From assembly GCA_964370225.1 (NCBI GenBank), contig CAYJII010000014.1, forward strand, positions 1 to 53,607: a DNA stretch of 53,607 bases, read 5' to 3'. Below are positions 9,494-17,149 of this stretch, piece by piece (position 1 is the first letter of the stretch; each line of letters starts with the position of its first letter). The position numbers and the translations under genes are program-made. The notes under the pieces are model-generated. The model was not told where the DNA came from. It saw nothing but the letters and a program-made list of their open reading frames with translations, and ran no database searches. This DNA comes from CAYJII01 sp964370225 (GTDB lineage Bacteria > Bacillota > Clostridia > Oscillospirales > Ruminococcaceae).

Positions 9494-9522
9494 TTGACAA
9501 GTCCACTTTAAACTGTTATACT
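9494..9522 (+). promoter_or_regulatory. Strong promoter of the TSCPD-MarR-CcdA operon
   Basis: TTGACA (9494-9499), exactly 17 bp, then TATACT (9517-9522). It lies directly before a palindrome that would cover the transcription start. Confidence 0.75.
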
Positions 9523-9530
9523 GAACATGT

Positions 9531-9556
9531 AGTTAAGTAAGTATACTTATGTAACT
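9531..9556. promoter_or_regulatory. Palindromic operator, probably for the MarR regulator encoded in the operon
   Basis: A 26-bp inverted repeat with two mismatches, built on the perfect core TAAGTATACTTA (9538-9549). It starts 8 bp after the -10 box, so a bound protein would block initiation. MarR proteins usually bind such palindromes in their own promoters, and the second gene of this operon is a MarR protein. Confidence 0.65.
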
Positions 9557-9588
9557 ATAATTACTTAAAAGAAAAGGAAGATATTATC

Positions 9589-9825
9589 ATGGAATTCAAA
9601 ACAAGCGGCGTATGTTCTAGAAAAATCAATTTTGAAATGGATGGCACTAAAATTAAATCAGTAGATTTTGAAGGTGGATGTCCAGGAAACCTACTTGGAA
9701 TAAGTCAAATCGTTGTAGGTATGGAAGCTTCTGATGTAATAAAAAAATTCAAAGGTGTGAAATGTGGCAACAAACCTACTTCATGTCCTGACCAATTAGC
9801 AAGAGCTCTAGAGCAAGCAATATAA
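9589..9825 (+). CDS. TSCPD-domain protein (TIGR03905 type)
   Basis: This 78-residue protein is essentially one TSCPD domain. It has Cys9, a GGCPGN motif at residues 29-34, Cys59 and the name-giving TSCPD at residues 64-68, giving four conserved cysteines that could bind metal or act in redox chemistry. Similar segments occur at the C-terminus of some class II ribonucleotide reductases, and free-standing copies are common in anaerobes with unknown function. An AAAAGGAAG site precedes the ATG. As first gene of an operon with a Cys-rich MarR protein and a thiol-disulfide exporter, a role in thiol or metal homeostasis is plausible but unproven. Confidence 0.85.
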   Translation: MEFKTSGVCSRKINFEMDGTKIKSVDFEGGCPGNLLGISQIVVGMEASDVIKKFKGVKCGNKPTSCPDQLARALEQAI

Positions 9826-9842
9826 CATAAAGGGGGCTTTCT

Positions 9843-10289
9843 GTGAAAGATAAATTCTCGAAACTTATAGATGATTTGTGCTATGCCTTTACTATGGCAG
9901 AAATAAAAATCCAAAATCATAAACAAGATGATTTGAGTCTTAACACTTCACTTTATCGAAAAATAATATGTAAAAATTCAGGTAAGCACACTATCTCCAG
10001 TATCGCAAAACTGCTATGTGTGAAAACCACTGCGGTTACGCAAAAAGTTAATGAGCTTGAACAAAAAAATTATGTTATTAGAAAACAATGTGAAAAGGAT
10101 AAAAGAATCTCGTATTTATTTGGAGCTGAGAAGTTTTGCCCCTGTAAAAACGCTTTTTATGAACGTGACGAATATGTATTCGACAAACTAAAAGGGGAAT
10201 ATTCAAGTGAAGAAGTAGCAAAATTCCTAGAAATTTTAGAGAGGACAAACGCACATTACATGGACTATGATTTAAAGAAAGGAGAATAA
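9843..10289 (+). CDS. MarR-family regulator, cysteine-rich
   Basis: The 148-residue protein begins with GTG behind an AAGGGGG site. The winged helix-turn-helix covers about residues 47-95 (HTISSIAKLL, TTAVTQKVNELEQ, then the wing with RKQCEKDKRISY). Flanking helices should form the dimer interface. It has six cysteines (13, 43, 59, 83, 99, 101), one in the recognition region, one in the wing and a CPC pair, which is unusual and suggests redox or metal sensing; that is inference. It lies 17 nt after the TSCPD gene and 1 nt before the CcdA-TlpA gene, and likely represses its own operon through the palindrome at 9531-9556. Confidence 0.85.
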   Translation: MKDKFSKLIDDLCYAFTMAEIKIQNHKQDDLSLNTSLYRKIICKNSGKHTISSIAKLLCVKTTAVTQKVNELEQKNYVIRKQCEKDKRISYLFGAEKFCPCKNAFYERDEYVFDKLKGEYSSEEVAKFLEILERTNAHYMDYDLKKGE

Positions 10290-10290
10290 T

Positions 10291-11586
10291 ATGGGATTTG
10301 ATTTAGATGTAACTATACCTGCTTTAACTGTATTTTTGCAAGGTATACTCAGCTTTTTGTCTCCTTGTGTTCTGCCAATTATCCCGCTATATATGAGCTA
10401 TTTATCAGGTGGGAGCATATCATATAACGAAGACGGTAGCAAAAACTTCAGTCAGAAAAAAGTTATTCTCAACACTTTATTTTTCATCATAGGTGTGAGC
10501 TTTGCATTTTTTGCTTTGGGACTCGGTTTTTCAGCTGCTGGTAAGTTTTTTACAGAGCACCAAATGCTATTCTCCAGAATAGGTGGGGTACTCGTTGTAT
10601 TTCTCGGGCTTATTCAACTTGGTATTTTTGACAAACCTTTTAAAAGCAGAGAATTTAAGCTACCGATAAAAATTAATGTGCTTAAGATGAACCCTATAAC
10701 CGCATTATTAATGGGATTTGTATTTAGCTTTGCGTGGACTCCTTGTGTTGGGCCTGCTTTGTCAACTGTTCTCATAATGATTTCTAGCGCTAATTCGATG
10801 GGGCTTGGTTTACTCTTAATGGGAGTATATACCCTAGGCTTCACAATTCCATTTTTACTTGTTGGGATATTCACAACACAATGCCTAAACTTCTTTAAAA
10901 AGCACAGAAATGTTGTTTCATACACAGCTAAAATCGGTGGTGCACTAATGATTTTGATGGGCATAATGATGTTTACAGGAATAATGAACAGTATCACAGG
11001 CTACCTCTCCTCATTTAACGGAGTTATTCCAAACGCCGATAGTAGCACCACTTCATCCGAAGAAGTTGAGGACACTGCGGATACCGGCGAAGATGATAGC
11101 AGTGCAGCCGAGGATGAAAATGTCGATAGCGAAGCTGTTCCAGCGTATGGTTTTGAGTTAAAGGACCAATTTGGGAATACCCATTCCTTGGATGATTACA
11201 AGGGTAAGGTTGTATTTCTCAATTTCTGGGCTACTTGGTGTCCTCCTTGCAGAGAAGAAATGCCAGATATTCAAAAGCTATACGAAAGCTATGGTTATAA
11301 CGAAGAAGATGTAGTTATTTTAGGTGTAGCTTCTCCTAAAACGGATGAAAACCCATATACACAAGAATCTAGAGAGGATGACGTAATCGCATTCTTAGAT
11401 GAAAACAACTATACCTACCCGACCATTATGGATGTCACTGGTGAGCTAGTTACACAGTATGCAATCTCAGCTTATCCCACTACTTTTATGATTGATGTCG
11501 ACGGTAATGTATATGGATATCTTCCTGGAATGATGACATATGACATCATGGAGAGCATAATAAAACAAACTTTAGATGCAGAATAA
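10291..11586 (+). CDS. CcdA-TlpA fusion: membrane thiol-disulfide transporter with extracellular thioredoxin domain
   Basis: Residues 1-240 form a six-helix CcdA/DsbD-type membrane domain with the two expected redox cysteines, Cys26 (SPCVLP) and Cys152 (TPCVGP). An acidic linker (about 250-285) leads to a TlpA-like thioredoxin domain with FWATWCPPCREE, active site Cys317-Cys320, and the cis-Pro region YPTTF. The expected role is to carry reducing equivalents from cytoplasmic thioredoxin across the membrane to the outer thioredoxin domain, which reduces extracytoplasmic disulfides. No cytochrome c or sulfoxide reductase gene is nearby, so the client is unknown. It is the last gene of the operon, followed by a terminator. 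Confidence 0.9.
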   Translation: MGFDLDVTIPALTVFLQGILSFLSPCVLPIIPLYMSYLSGGSISYNEDGSKNFSQKKVILNTLFFIIGVSFAFFALGLGFSAAGKFFTEHQMLFSRIGGVLVVFLGLIQLGIFDKPFKSREFKLPIKINVLKMNPITALLMGFVFSFAWTPCVGPALSTVLIMISSANSMGLGLLLMGVYTLGFTIPFLLVGIFTTQCLNFFKKHRNVVSYTAKIGGALMILMGIMMFTGIMNSITGYLSSFNGVIPNADSSTTSSEEVEDTADTGEDDSSAAEDENVDSEAVPAYGFELKDQFGNTHSLDDYKGKVVFLNFWATWCPPCREEMPDIQKLYESYGYNEEDVVILGVASPKTDENPYTQESREDDVIAFLDENNYTYPTIMDVTGELVTQYAISAYPTTFMIDVDGNVYGYLPGMMTYDIMESIIKQTLDAE

Positions 11587-11589
11587 TAT

Positions 11590-11634
11590 AAAAGCAATTG
11601 ATACTATCTTTATTGGTGGTATCAATTGCTTTTT
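11590..11634 (+). terminator. Terminator after the CcdA-TlpA gene
   Basis: Arms 11590-11604 and 11619-11633 are perfectly complementary (AAAAGCAATTGATAC) and the second ends in a short T run. Confidence 0.75.
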
Positions 11635-11666
11635 GTCAAATAAAGTAAATATTAATATGTTTCTTC

Positions 11667-11695
11667 TTGTATATAAGATTAAAATATACTATAAT
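11667..11695 (+). promoter_or_regulatory. Promoter of the two-component system
   Basis: TTGTAT, 17-bp spacer, TATAAT. The predicted start near 11702 lies upstream of the chosen ATG at 11737. Confidence 0.5.
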
Positions 11696-11736
11696 GTATA
11701 ATATCCAAAAATATAATGGCTGAAGTAGGTGAAAAA

Positions 11737-13692
11737 ATGGTAATCCGCAATAGAAAAGTTTCATTTTATTCTATTATAGCATCTTTGGTCGTATTAGTAA
11801 CCATATGCTCTTCATGGTTTTGGCTATATGCGCGAGGCATCGAAATAGTGCATCTCCCAGACCCAGTAGATGGGATAAGTGATGCTTCTGACATAGACTT
11901 ATCGGTTGATGTTGCAAGAATTTCTCGTGAAATGGAGCTATATCCATACCAACTTTACACTTCCGAGGATTTCTCCTCAGGCGACGTGGATGAACCACAA
12001 GATAGAGAAGATATTTTTGAAGCGGAGAAAATACCCTATGGTACATTTAAAACTAAGATAAAGTTATCCCCAAACACCTATTACTCCATCGCTGGATATT
12101 CTATAGATTACGGAACTAGGATATATGCAAACGGGCAAGAAGTCGCCAATGTTGGAGTGGTATCAAGCGATCCTGACATCGCAGTTGCAGGGGTAAACTA
12201 TATGCATTTTCCCGTATACACTGACGAAAATGGGGAGCTAGAACTTATTCTACAATACTCAAACTTTGTACATAACGAAGGTGGCTCCACACCATTTATC
12301 TACATCTCATCTCCCGAAAATATAAATAGATTTATCCTTGATATAGGACTCCCTACATATGTTTTAAGCGGCGGACTGCTCATACTCGCTGTTTACTTTT
12401 TACTCGACGGTATACTGCGCAGAAAGCGACTGAATTTACAGCTTGGACTTTGCTGTTTACTCTTCTCCATACGAGACCAGTGGTTTTATATCGTTTCGCT
12501 TATCCCGTATGACTACGACTGGAATGTACATTATCGCGTAATAGTGGCAGTGTTGGTGCTGACTCCTCTAGCGATACTCACGATGATTGATGCCGCATTC
12601 CCAAAGGCACTTCACAAAACTGTTTCTCTCATATACACAGCACTCACTATATTGTGCATCATATCAATATGCGTTGTGCCAACTCAAGAGGTTACCTCAG
12701 TTTCAGATTTTATATATATACTCTCAATTCCTTATGCAATATTAATGATTATCGCTATAATCAGACATTATATTAAAAGCCGCACCTTTACATTAAAGGA
12801 TGTCTATCTATTAACTGGGATTGGTATTTTAATCAGCACCGCTACTGTTGATTTATGGTTTAGCGATAATCTGCCAGCAGTTACCAGAGGTGGGATTGCG
12901 CCGATTGGCACCTTGCTTTTTGTAATAACATTTATGTGGGCGATAGCGACACAGGCTGGCGAAGATGAGCTTGCACTCGAAAAAAGTATGCGCGATAAAA
13001 TGATACTCGAGCAGATAAACACAATAAAGTCTGACTTCCTCATGAAAATGGCGCATGAGATTAAAACTCCACTTACCGTGATGAGTGGATACGCGCAACT
13101 TACGAATATACAAATAAAATACGATGAGGTTAATGAGGATACCTCCCAAAATCTTAATGTAATATCAACTGAGGCAACCAGACTGTCCGAGCTAGTTGCA
13201 AGCTTGCTTGAGATGCCTACCGACTCAGTCACAGACAACAAGCTTGTGCCACTCAGCATCGATGACTATTTAAGATATTGCTCAACTATTTGCAAAGGTG
13301 TACTCGAAAAGAACAACAATACGCTTCTCATCAAAGGCGCAACAGGTGTACATATCAATGGAAATGTCGAGATGCTTATTCAGATGATGTTAAACCTTGC
13401 TGTTAACAGTAATAGGCATATGAAAAATGGTGAATTTACGATAGACGCTGTAATCAAAAATGATGGCGAAACACTTTCGCTAATAATTTCTGACACTGGC
13501 AGTGGTATTGCAGACGAATATAAAGAGGTGATTTTTGACAAAAACTTCACTACAGGTAATTCAAAAGGACTGGGGCTCTCCATTTGCAAGGAGATTGCCC
13601 ACTACCACTGTGCAGATATAAAACTCCTTCCAAGTAATTCATCAAGCGGAGCTGTATTTGAGGTGTATGATTTAAAAATAGCTAATAAGTAA
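11737..13692 (+). CDS. Sensor histidine kinase with 7TM receptor-like membrane region
   Basis: An upstream in-frame ATG (11716) lacks a ribosome site, while AGTAGGTG precedes the ATG at 11737, so I use 651 residues. One N-terminal transmembrane helix is followed by an extracellular domain of about 180 residues (beta-rich, GTRIYANGQEV) and seven hydrophobic segments to about residue 415, the 7TMR-DISM plan. The kinase core follows: H-box KMAHEIKTPL with His440, N-box LNLAVNS, G1 ISDTGSGI and G2 GLGLSICKE. It should autophosphorylate on His440 and pass the phosphate to the regulator encoded 44 nt downstream. The ligand is unknown; related receptors often sense carbohydrates. Confidence 0.9.
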   Translation: MVIRNRKVSFYSIIASLVVLVTICSSWFWLYARGIEIVHLPDPVDGISDASDIDLSVDVARISREMELYPYQLYTSEDFSSGDVDEPQDREDIFEAEKIPYGTFKTKIKLSPNTYYSIAGYSIDYGTRIYANGQEVANVGVVSSDPDIAVAGVNYMHFPVYTDENGELELILQYSNFVHNEGGSTPFIYISSPENINRFILDIGLPTYVLSGGLLILAVYFLLDGILRRKRLNLQLGLCCLLFSIRDQWFYIVSLIPYDYDWNVHYRVIVAVLVLTPLAILTMIDAAFPKALHKTVSLIYTALTILCIISICVVPTQEVTSVSDFIYILSIPYAILMIIAIIRHYIKSRTFTLKDVYLLTGIGILISTATVDLWFSDNLPAVTRGGIAPIGTLLFVITFMWAIATQAGEDELALEKSMRDKMILEQINTIKSDFLMKMAHEIKTPLTVMSGYAQLTNIQIKYDEVNEDTSQNLNVISTEATRLSELVASLLEMPTDSVTDNKLVPLSIDDYLRYCSTICKGVLEKNNNTLLIKGATGVHINGNVEMLIQMMLNLAVNSNRHMKNGEFTIDAVIKNDGETLSLIISDTGSGIADEYKEVIFDKNFTTGNSKGLGLSICKEIAHYHCADIKLLPSNSSSGAVFEVYDLKIANK

Positions 13693-13736
13693 CATTAACT
13701 ACTTTTAAATGCAAATGTAATAGATTGGAGATTAGT

Positions 13737-14408
13737 ATGCAAAACATTTTACTCGTGGAAGACGATATCCATATTTCAAATATTAATTCACAAATTATAT
13801 CAAGAGAAGGTTATAATGTCATCACTGTATCAACAGCAGAGAGTTGTATGAATAAAGTGCGCGAAAATAATATAGATTTGATTGTTATGGACATTCACCT
13901 GCCCGATGGCAATGGGGTTGACCTTTGTCAAAAAATCAAGGCGATGAAAAATATTCCGATTATATTTTTAACAGCAATGAATGAAAATAGCGATATAGTA
14001 AAGGGGCTTGATGCAGGTGGTGACGATTATGTGACAAAACCATACGATTTATCGGTATTGATTGCTCGAATAAAAGCTCGTTTGCGCGAACATTCCTCCG
14101 CAATAGTTGACACTATTTCAATCGGAAATCTCATCTTAGATAGCGCTAGTGCAACTGTCACTTTTGAAAACATCGACGTATTATTCACTAAACGTGAATT
14201 TTTGCTATTGCTACTTATGGTAACAAACAAAGAAGAGCTAATTAGCCGTGAACTTTTATACACAAAAGTTTGGGGAACTCCACATCTTGATAATTACAAC
14301 GCTTTGCGTGTGCTCGTTTCAAGAGTTAACAAAAAGCTCTTTGACGTGGGTTGCACTGTCAAAATTTTAAGCAAACGTCAACAAGGTTATATCTTGATAC
14401 ATAAGTAG
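13737..14408 (+). CDS. OmpR/PhoB-type response regulator
   Basis: I place the start at ATG 13737 because TTGGAG six bases upstream is its ribosome site, not a start codon. The receiver domain (1-115) has the acidic pair in LLVEDD, phosphoacceptor Asp52 (VMDIHLPDG), Thr in FLTAMNE and Lys in VTKPYD. The C-terminal winged helix (about 130-220) has FTKREF, VSRVNKKL and the wing KRQQGYIL. It forms a two-component system with the kinase immediately upstream. Its targets are not visible, since none of the nearby promoters shows an obvious direct repeat. Confidence 0.92.
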   Translation: MQNILLVEDDIHISNINSQIISREGYNVITVSTAESCMNKVRENNIDLIVMDIHLPDGNGVDLCQKIKAMKNIPIIFLTAMNENSDIVKGLDAGGDDYVTKPYDLSVLIARIKARLREHSSAIVDTISIGNLILDSASATVTFENIDVLFTKREFLLLLLMVTNKEELISRELLYTKVWGTPHLDNYNALRVLVSRVNKKLFDVGCTVKILSKRQQGYILIHK

Positions 14409-14429
14409 AAAAGCATATTGTTTGAGTAT

Positions 14430-14465
14430 AAGCGAAAGCTTTCATTATCGAAAGTTTTCGCTTTT
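14430..14465 (+). terminator. Terminator of the two-component operon
   Basis: Arms 14430-14443 and 14450-14463 pair with one G-U, followed by TT. Confidence 0.75.
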
Positions 14466-14469
14466 ATCA

Positions 14470-14498
14470 TTGAAAATAGTGTAATGCTAAGATATAAT
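14470..14498 (+). promoter_or_regulatory. Orphan promoter
   Basis: TTGAAA, 17-bp spacer, TATAAT; predicted start near 14505. No convincing ORF follows before the terminator at 14643-14685. Confidence 0.6.
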
Positions 14499-14504
14499 TA
14501 ATGT

Positions 14505-14688
14505 GTAAAAGAGGCATAGCAAGCTTTCTTGTTTTGATTACTCTAGCACTGTCGGTGGAAATATGTACACAACTTAAGCTTTCGCATTTATCAAAGCGCG
14601 AAAATTTTAATGCTTTCCACAAATTTCCTTTCAAAGCAACACATAATAAAAAACGGATAGCATATGGCTATTCGTTTTTTATTATATA
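14505..14688 (+). ncRNA. Candidate small RNA, about 180 nt
   Basis: The segment is bounded by a near-consensus promoter and a strong terminator. The only ORF (14501-14737) would begin upstream of the predicted transcript start, lacks a ribosome site and runs through the terminator, so I do not accept it. An internal stem TTTCGC/GCGAAA is visible around 14580-14610. No known RNA family was recognised, so the call rests on the flanking signals. The rest of the gap 14409-14811 holds the terminator of the upstream operon and the promoter of the next gene. Confidence 0.4.
14643..14685 (+). terminator. Terminator of the candidate small RNA
   Basis: Arms 14643-14661 and 14667-14685 form a 19-bp stem with one G-U, loop of 5 nt, the second arm containing TTTTTTATTAT. 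Confidence 0.75.
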
Positions 14689-14698
14689 TGGAAAAGGC

Positions 14699-14727
14699 TT
14701 GTATTTAACAGCTCACAATGATATAAT
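14699..14727 (+). promoter_or_regulatory. Promoter of the DJ-1/PfpI-like gene
   Basis: TTGTAT, 17-bp spacer, TATAAT, with a leader of about 80 nt. Confidence 0.55.
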
Positions 14728-14811
14728 TTGTATATAACAGGTTTGGTACAGTCAGTAAATATTTAACCCGTGTAAAGCTTATTTTTAAAGCTAAAATTTA
14801 GGGGTGATTTT

Positions 14812-15651
14812 GTGAAAACATTAAAACGACTACTCGGCATAATCACATTTTTTACAGGAGCATATTTATTCATCACTAAGCTATTTCCGCGCTTAATTAA
14901 CTTTTTGGGCTACCACCCTGATTACGACAAAAAGCATTATAACCTCAGTGGCAAAAAAGCCCTCATCATCACAACAAGCCATGATGTTTTGGGAGAAAGT
15001 GGCGCAAAAACTGGAGTTTTTTCATCTGAATTCACTGTTCCCTACTATGAGTTTTTAGATGCTGGTATGAGTACCGATGTCGCTAGCATTTCTGGTGGTG
15101 TCGTTCCTTTTGAGCCTATGAGTTTAAAATTCCCACTTGCAAGCTTAGCTGACAAGAGATATTTACACGACAAAAAAGCTAAGAAAAAAACTGAGAATTC
15201 ACATAAAATTGATGATGTTGATTTCACAAATTATGACATTATCTTTATCGCCGGCGGTTGGGGCGCTGCCTATGACCTCGGCTACAGTCAAGTGCTTGGC
15301 GAAAAGCTGACAAAAGCTAACGAAAAAGGAATATTATTAGGGGCTGTTTGTCACGGCGCATTAGGTTTCATTAAAGCAAAAGATGTAAACTCTCGACCAT
15401 TAGTCGAGGGGAAAAATATTACAGCGGTTTCAAATAGGCAAATAAGACAGCTCAGCATTACCGATACTCCCATGCACCCCGAGACGGAGCTGAGAGCACT
15501 CGGAGCAAAATATCAAAAAAACAACGCCTTATTCGAAGTACTTGCGACAAAAGTTGTTGTGGATAAAAACATTGTAACAGGGCAAAACCAAAATTCTGCT
15601 GGTGAAGCCGCACAGGATTTATTGCGACTTCTCGCTAGAAAAAGCTCTTAA
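14812..15651 (+). CDS. Membrane-anchored DJ-1/PfpI-family (Hsp31-like) protein
   Basis: GTG start after AGGGGTGA. Residues 1-30 contain a hydrophobic helix (LGIITFFTGAYLFITKLF), followed by a class I glutamine amidotransferase-like domain. The nucleophile elbow is GAVCHGALGF with Cys180-His181, and IFIAGGWGAAYDLG matches the Hsp31 region that holds the catalytic Glu/Asp. DJ-1/Hsp31 proteins act as glyoxalases, deglycases, proteases or chaperones; which applies here is unknown. The N-terminal membrane anchor is unusual for this mainly soluble family. It has its own promoter and stands alone before the pentapeptide-repeat gene. Confidence 0.85.
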   Translation: MKTLKRLLGIITFFTGAYLFITKLFPRLINFLGYHPDYDKKHYNLSGKKALIITTSHDVLGESGAKTGVFSSEFTVPYYEFLDAGMSTDVASISGGVVPFEPMSLKFPLASLADKRYLHDKKAKKKTENSHKIDDVDFTNYDIIFIAGGWGAAYDLGYSQVLGEKLTKANEKGILLGAVCHGALGFIKAKDVNSRPLVEGKNITAVSNRQIRQLSITDTPMHPETELRALGAKYQKNNALFEVLATKVVVDKNIVTGQNQNSAGEAAQDLLRLLARKSS

Positions 15652-15813
15652 GGAAGTGAGGGCGTTTTGAACGAAAAAGATATTTTGTGTTCTTGTTTTA
15701 TCACCAGCACTCAATCTGCTCGGAGGGGTGCACTGACAGTGGTGTAGGATATGGCAGTTATACTGACATAATAGCAATGTCTTACCGTAATTTGCTTGTT
15801 TGCGACTTGCGGT

Positions 15814-15833
15814 ATCATTTTGTACAAAATGAT
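15814..15833. promoter_or_regulatory. Perfect 20-bp palindrome before the pentapeptide-repeat gene
   Basis: ATCATTTTGTACAAAATGAT, centred between 15823 and 15824 and followed by TTTTT then the AGGAG ribosome site. It could be an operator, or a hairpin that hides or terminates just before the start codon at 15851. Confidence 0.5.
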
Positions 15834-15850
15834 TTTTAGGAGAAGTAAAA

Positions 15851-16462
15851 ATGCAAATAGATGGTTCAAATTTCTATAAAACAGCAAAAGAAAATGAGAT
15901 GTATTTATGCGACATAAAATTCGCAAAAGAGGTATATGAAAGTGAAGATTTTTATAGTATCGAGTGCCGCACTGTGTTGCTTGAAAATATAAATTTTACA
16001 GCTTGTGATTTTGAAAAATCCACATTTATTGGGGTTAAATTCATCAGTTGCGACTTCTCAAACTCTAAATTCCACACAGCTTATTTTAAAGACTGTGAAT
16101 TCATTTCCTGCAAATACATCGGTGCTAATTTTATTGATAATAGGATGAACAACTGCAAATTTGAAAACTGTTTATTTAATTATTCTGTGTTTGATGAAAG
16201 CAAAATCCAAAATATCAATATGCATAGTTGTGATTTTACAGATGCTAGTTTTGTTGAAGTTTCTTTCACAAAAGTTAAAACAAAAAACTGTAGGTTCATC
16301 AAAAACAATTTTTTCAACAGCGCTCTCAAAGGGTTAAATTTTTCCGAGGACGAGTTTGCTGTCCCCCTTCTTTCAGAGAGATTAACTGAAGTGGGCGGGC
16401 TTAAGCTTAACCCTGTCCAAGCTAGCGAAGTCGCTACACTTTTAGGAATAATTATAGTCTAA
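15851..16462 (+). CDS. Pentapeptide-repeat protein
   Basis: The 203-residue protein is dominated by A/C-[D/N]-[F/L]-x-x type repeats from about residue 45 to 155 (for example CDFEKS, VKFIS, CDFSNS, CEFIS, ANFID, CKFEN), which build a right-handed beta-helix. The C-terminus (GGLKLNPVQASEVATLLGI) is the usual capping motif of McbG/Qnr-like members. Such proteins can mimic DNA and shield gyrase, but many have unknown roles; resistance cannot be inferred from sequence. It is Cys-rich. AGGAG precedes the ATG, and a perfect 20-bp palindrome lies just upstream. Confidence 0.85.
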   Translation: MQIDGSNFYKTAKENEMYLCDIKFAKEVYESEDFYSIECRTVLLENINFTACDFEKSTFIGVKFISCDFSNSKFHTAYFKDCEFISCKYIGANFIDNRMNNCKFENCLFNYSVFDESKIQNINMHSCDFTDASFVEVSFTKVKTKNCRFIKNNFFNSALKGLNFSEDEFAVPLLSERLTEVGGLKLNPVQASEVATLLGIIIV

Positions 16463-16546
16463 GTAGTGTAAAGCTCATGATGCTAACAATAGTGGAATAA
16501 CCAAACGCTATTGTTTAAAAACAAATAATAAAATCGAGGTAAAAAA

Positions 16547-17059
16547 ATGATTATTAGACAAGAAGAAACTAAAGATTTTGAGTTAGTACAAGAACTAGTT
16601 AAATCCGCTTTTCAAACCGCTGAACACTCTGATGGCAATGAACATATTTTAGTGAAAAAGCTCAGAAATAGTGATGGTTTCATAAAAGAGCTATCCCTCG
16701 TAGCAGAAGTAGACGGAAAACTCCTAGGGCATATTATTTTTACAAAAGCTAAAATTGGTGAAACAAACGGGCTTGCTTTAGCTCCCCTTTCCGTTGCGCC
16801 AACTGCACAAAGAAAAGGTGTCGGCACTGCTTTAATGCGCAGGGGGCATGAGATTGCTAAAAGCTTAGGCTACGACATCATTGTCGTATTAGGCAGCGAT
16901 AAATATTATCCTCGAGTAGGGTACAAACCCGCTAGCCAGCTTGAGATAAAAGCTCCGTTTGAAGTGCCTGATGAAAATTTCATGGCAATCAGTCTTAATT
17001 CTAACACAGAAAAAATATGTGGCACTGTCGAGTACGTAAAAGAAATTCTCGAAGGATAA
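16547..17059 (+). CDS. GNAT-family N-acetyltransferase
   Basis: The 170-residue protein has the GNAT core: strand LLGHIIFTKAKI, the acetyl-CoA pyrophosphate loop VAPTAQRKGVGTALMRRG (residues about 84-101, matching Q/RxxGxG/A) and the late VVLGSDKYYPRVGYKPA typical of the YhbS/COG3153 group. It should transfer an acetyl group from acetyl-CoA to an amine on a small molecule or protein. The substrate is unknown. It follows the pentapeptide-repeat gene by 84 nt, with a weak 8-bp hairpin (16485-16515) between them, and ends before a strong bidirectional terminator. Confidence 0.88.
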   Translation: MIIRQEETKDFELVQELVKSAFQTAEHSDGNEHILVKKLRNSDGFIKELSLVAEVDGKLLGHIIFTKAKIGETNGLALAPLSVAPTAQRKGVGTALMRRGHEIAKSLGYDIIVVLGSDKYYPRVGYKPASQLEIKAPFEVPDENFMAISLNSNTEKICGTVEYVKEILEG

Positions 17060-17088
17060 GCTGAAAATTCCAGTTATAGTTATCAATA

Positions 17089-17123
17089 AAAAACACACTA
17101 CTAATTCATAGTAGTGTGTTTTT
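17089..17123. terminator. Bidirectional terminator
   Basis: Arms 17089-17103 and 17109-17123 form a perfect 15-bp stem (core CACACTACTA) with A and T tracts, between convergent genes. Confidence 0.85.
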
Positions 17124-17149
17124 TTATTGAGTTATGCTCAAGTAGGTCA

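Noticed and set aside
14501..14737. 78-codon ORF between the two-component system and the DJ-1-like gene
   Set aside because: No ribosome site, starts before the predicted transcript start and reads through a strong terminator stem; low-complexity composition.
15666..15746. 26-codon Cys-containing frame starting TTG after AGTGAGGG
   Set aside because: Too short, no hydrophobic or repeated pattern, and no promoter; chance frame is more likely.
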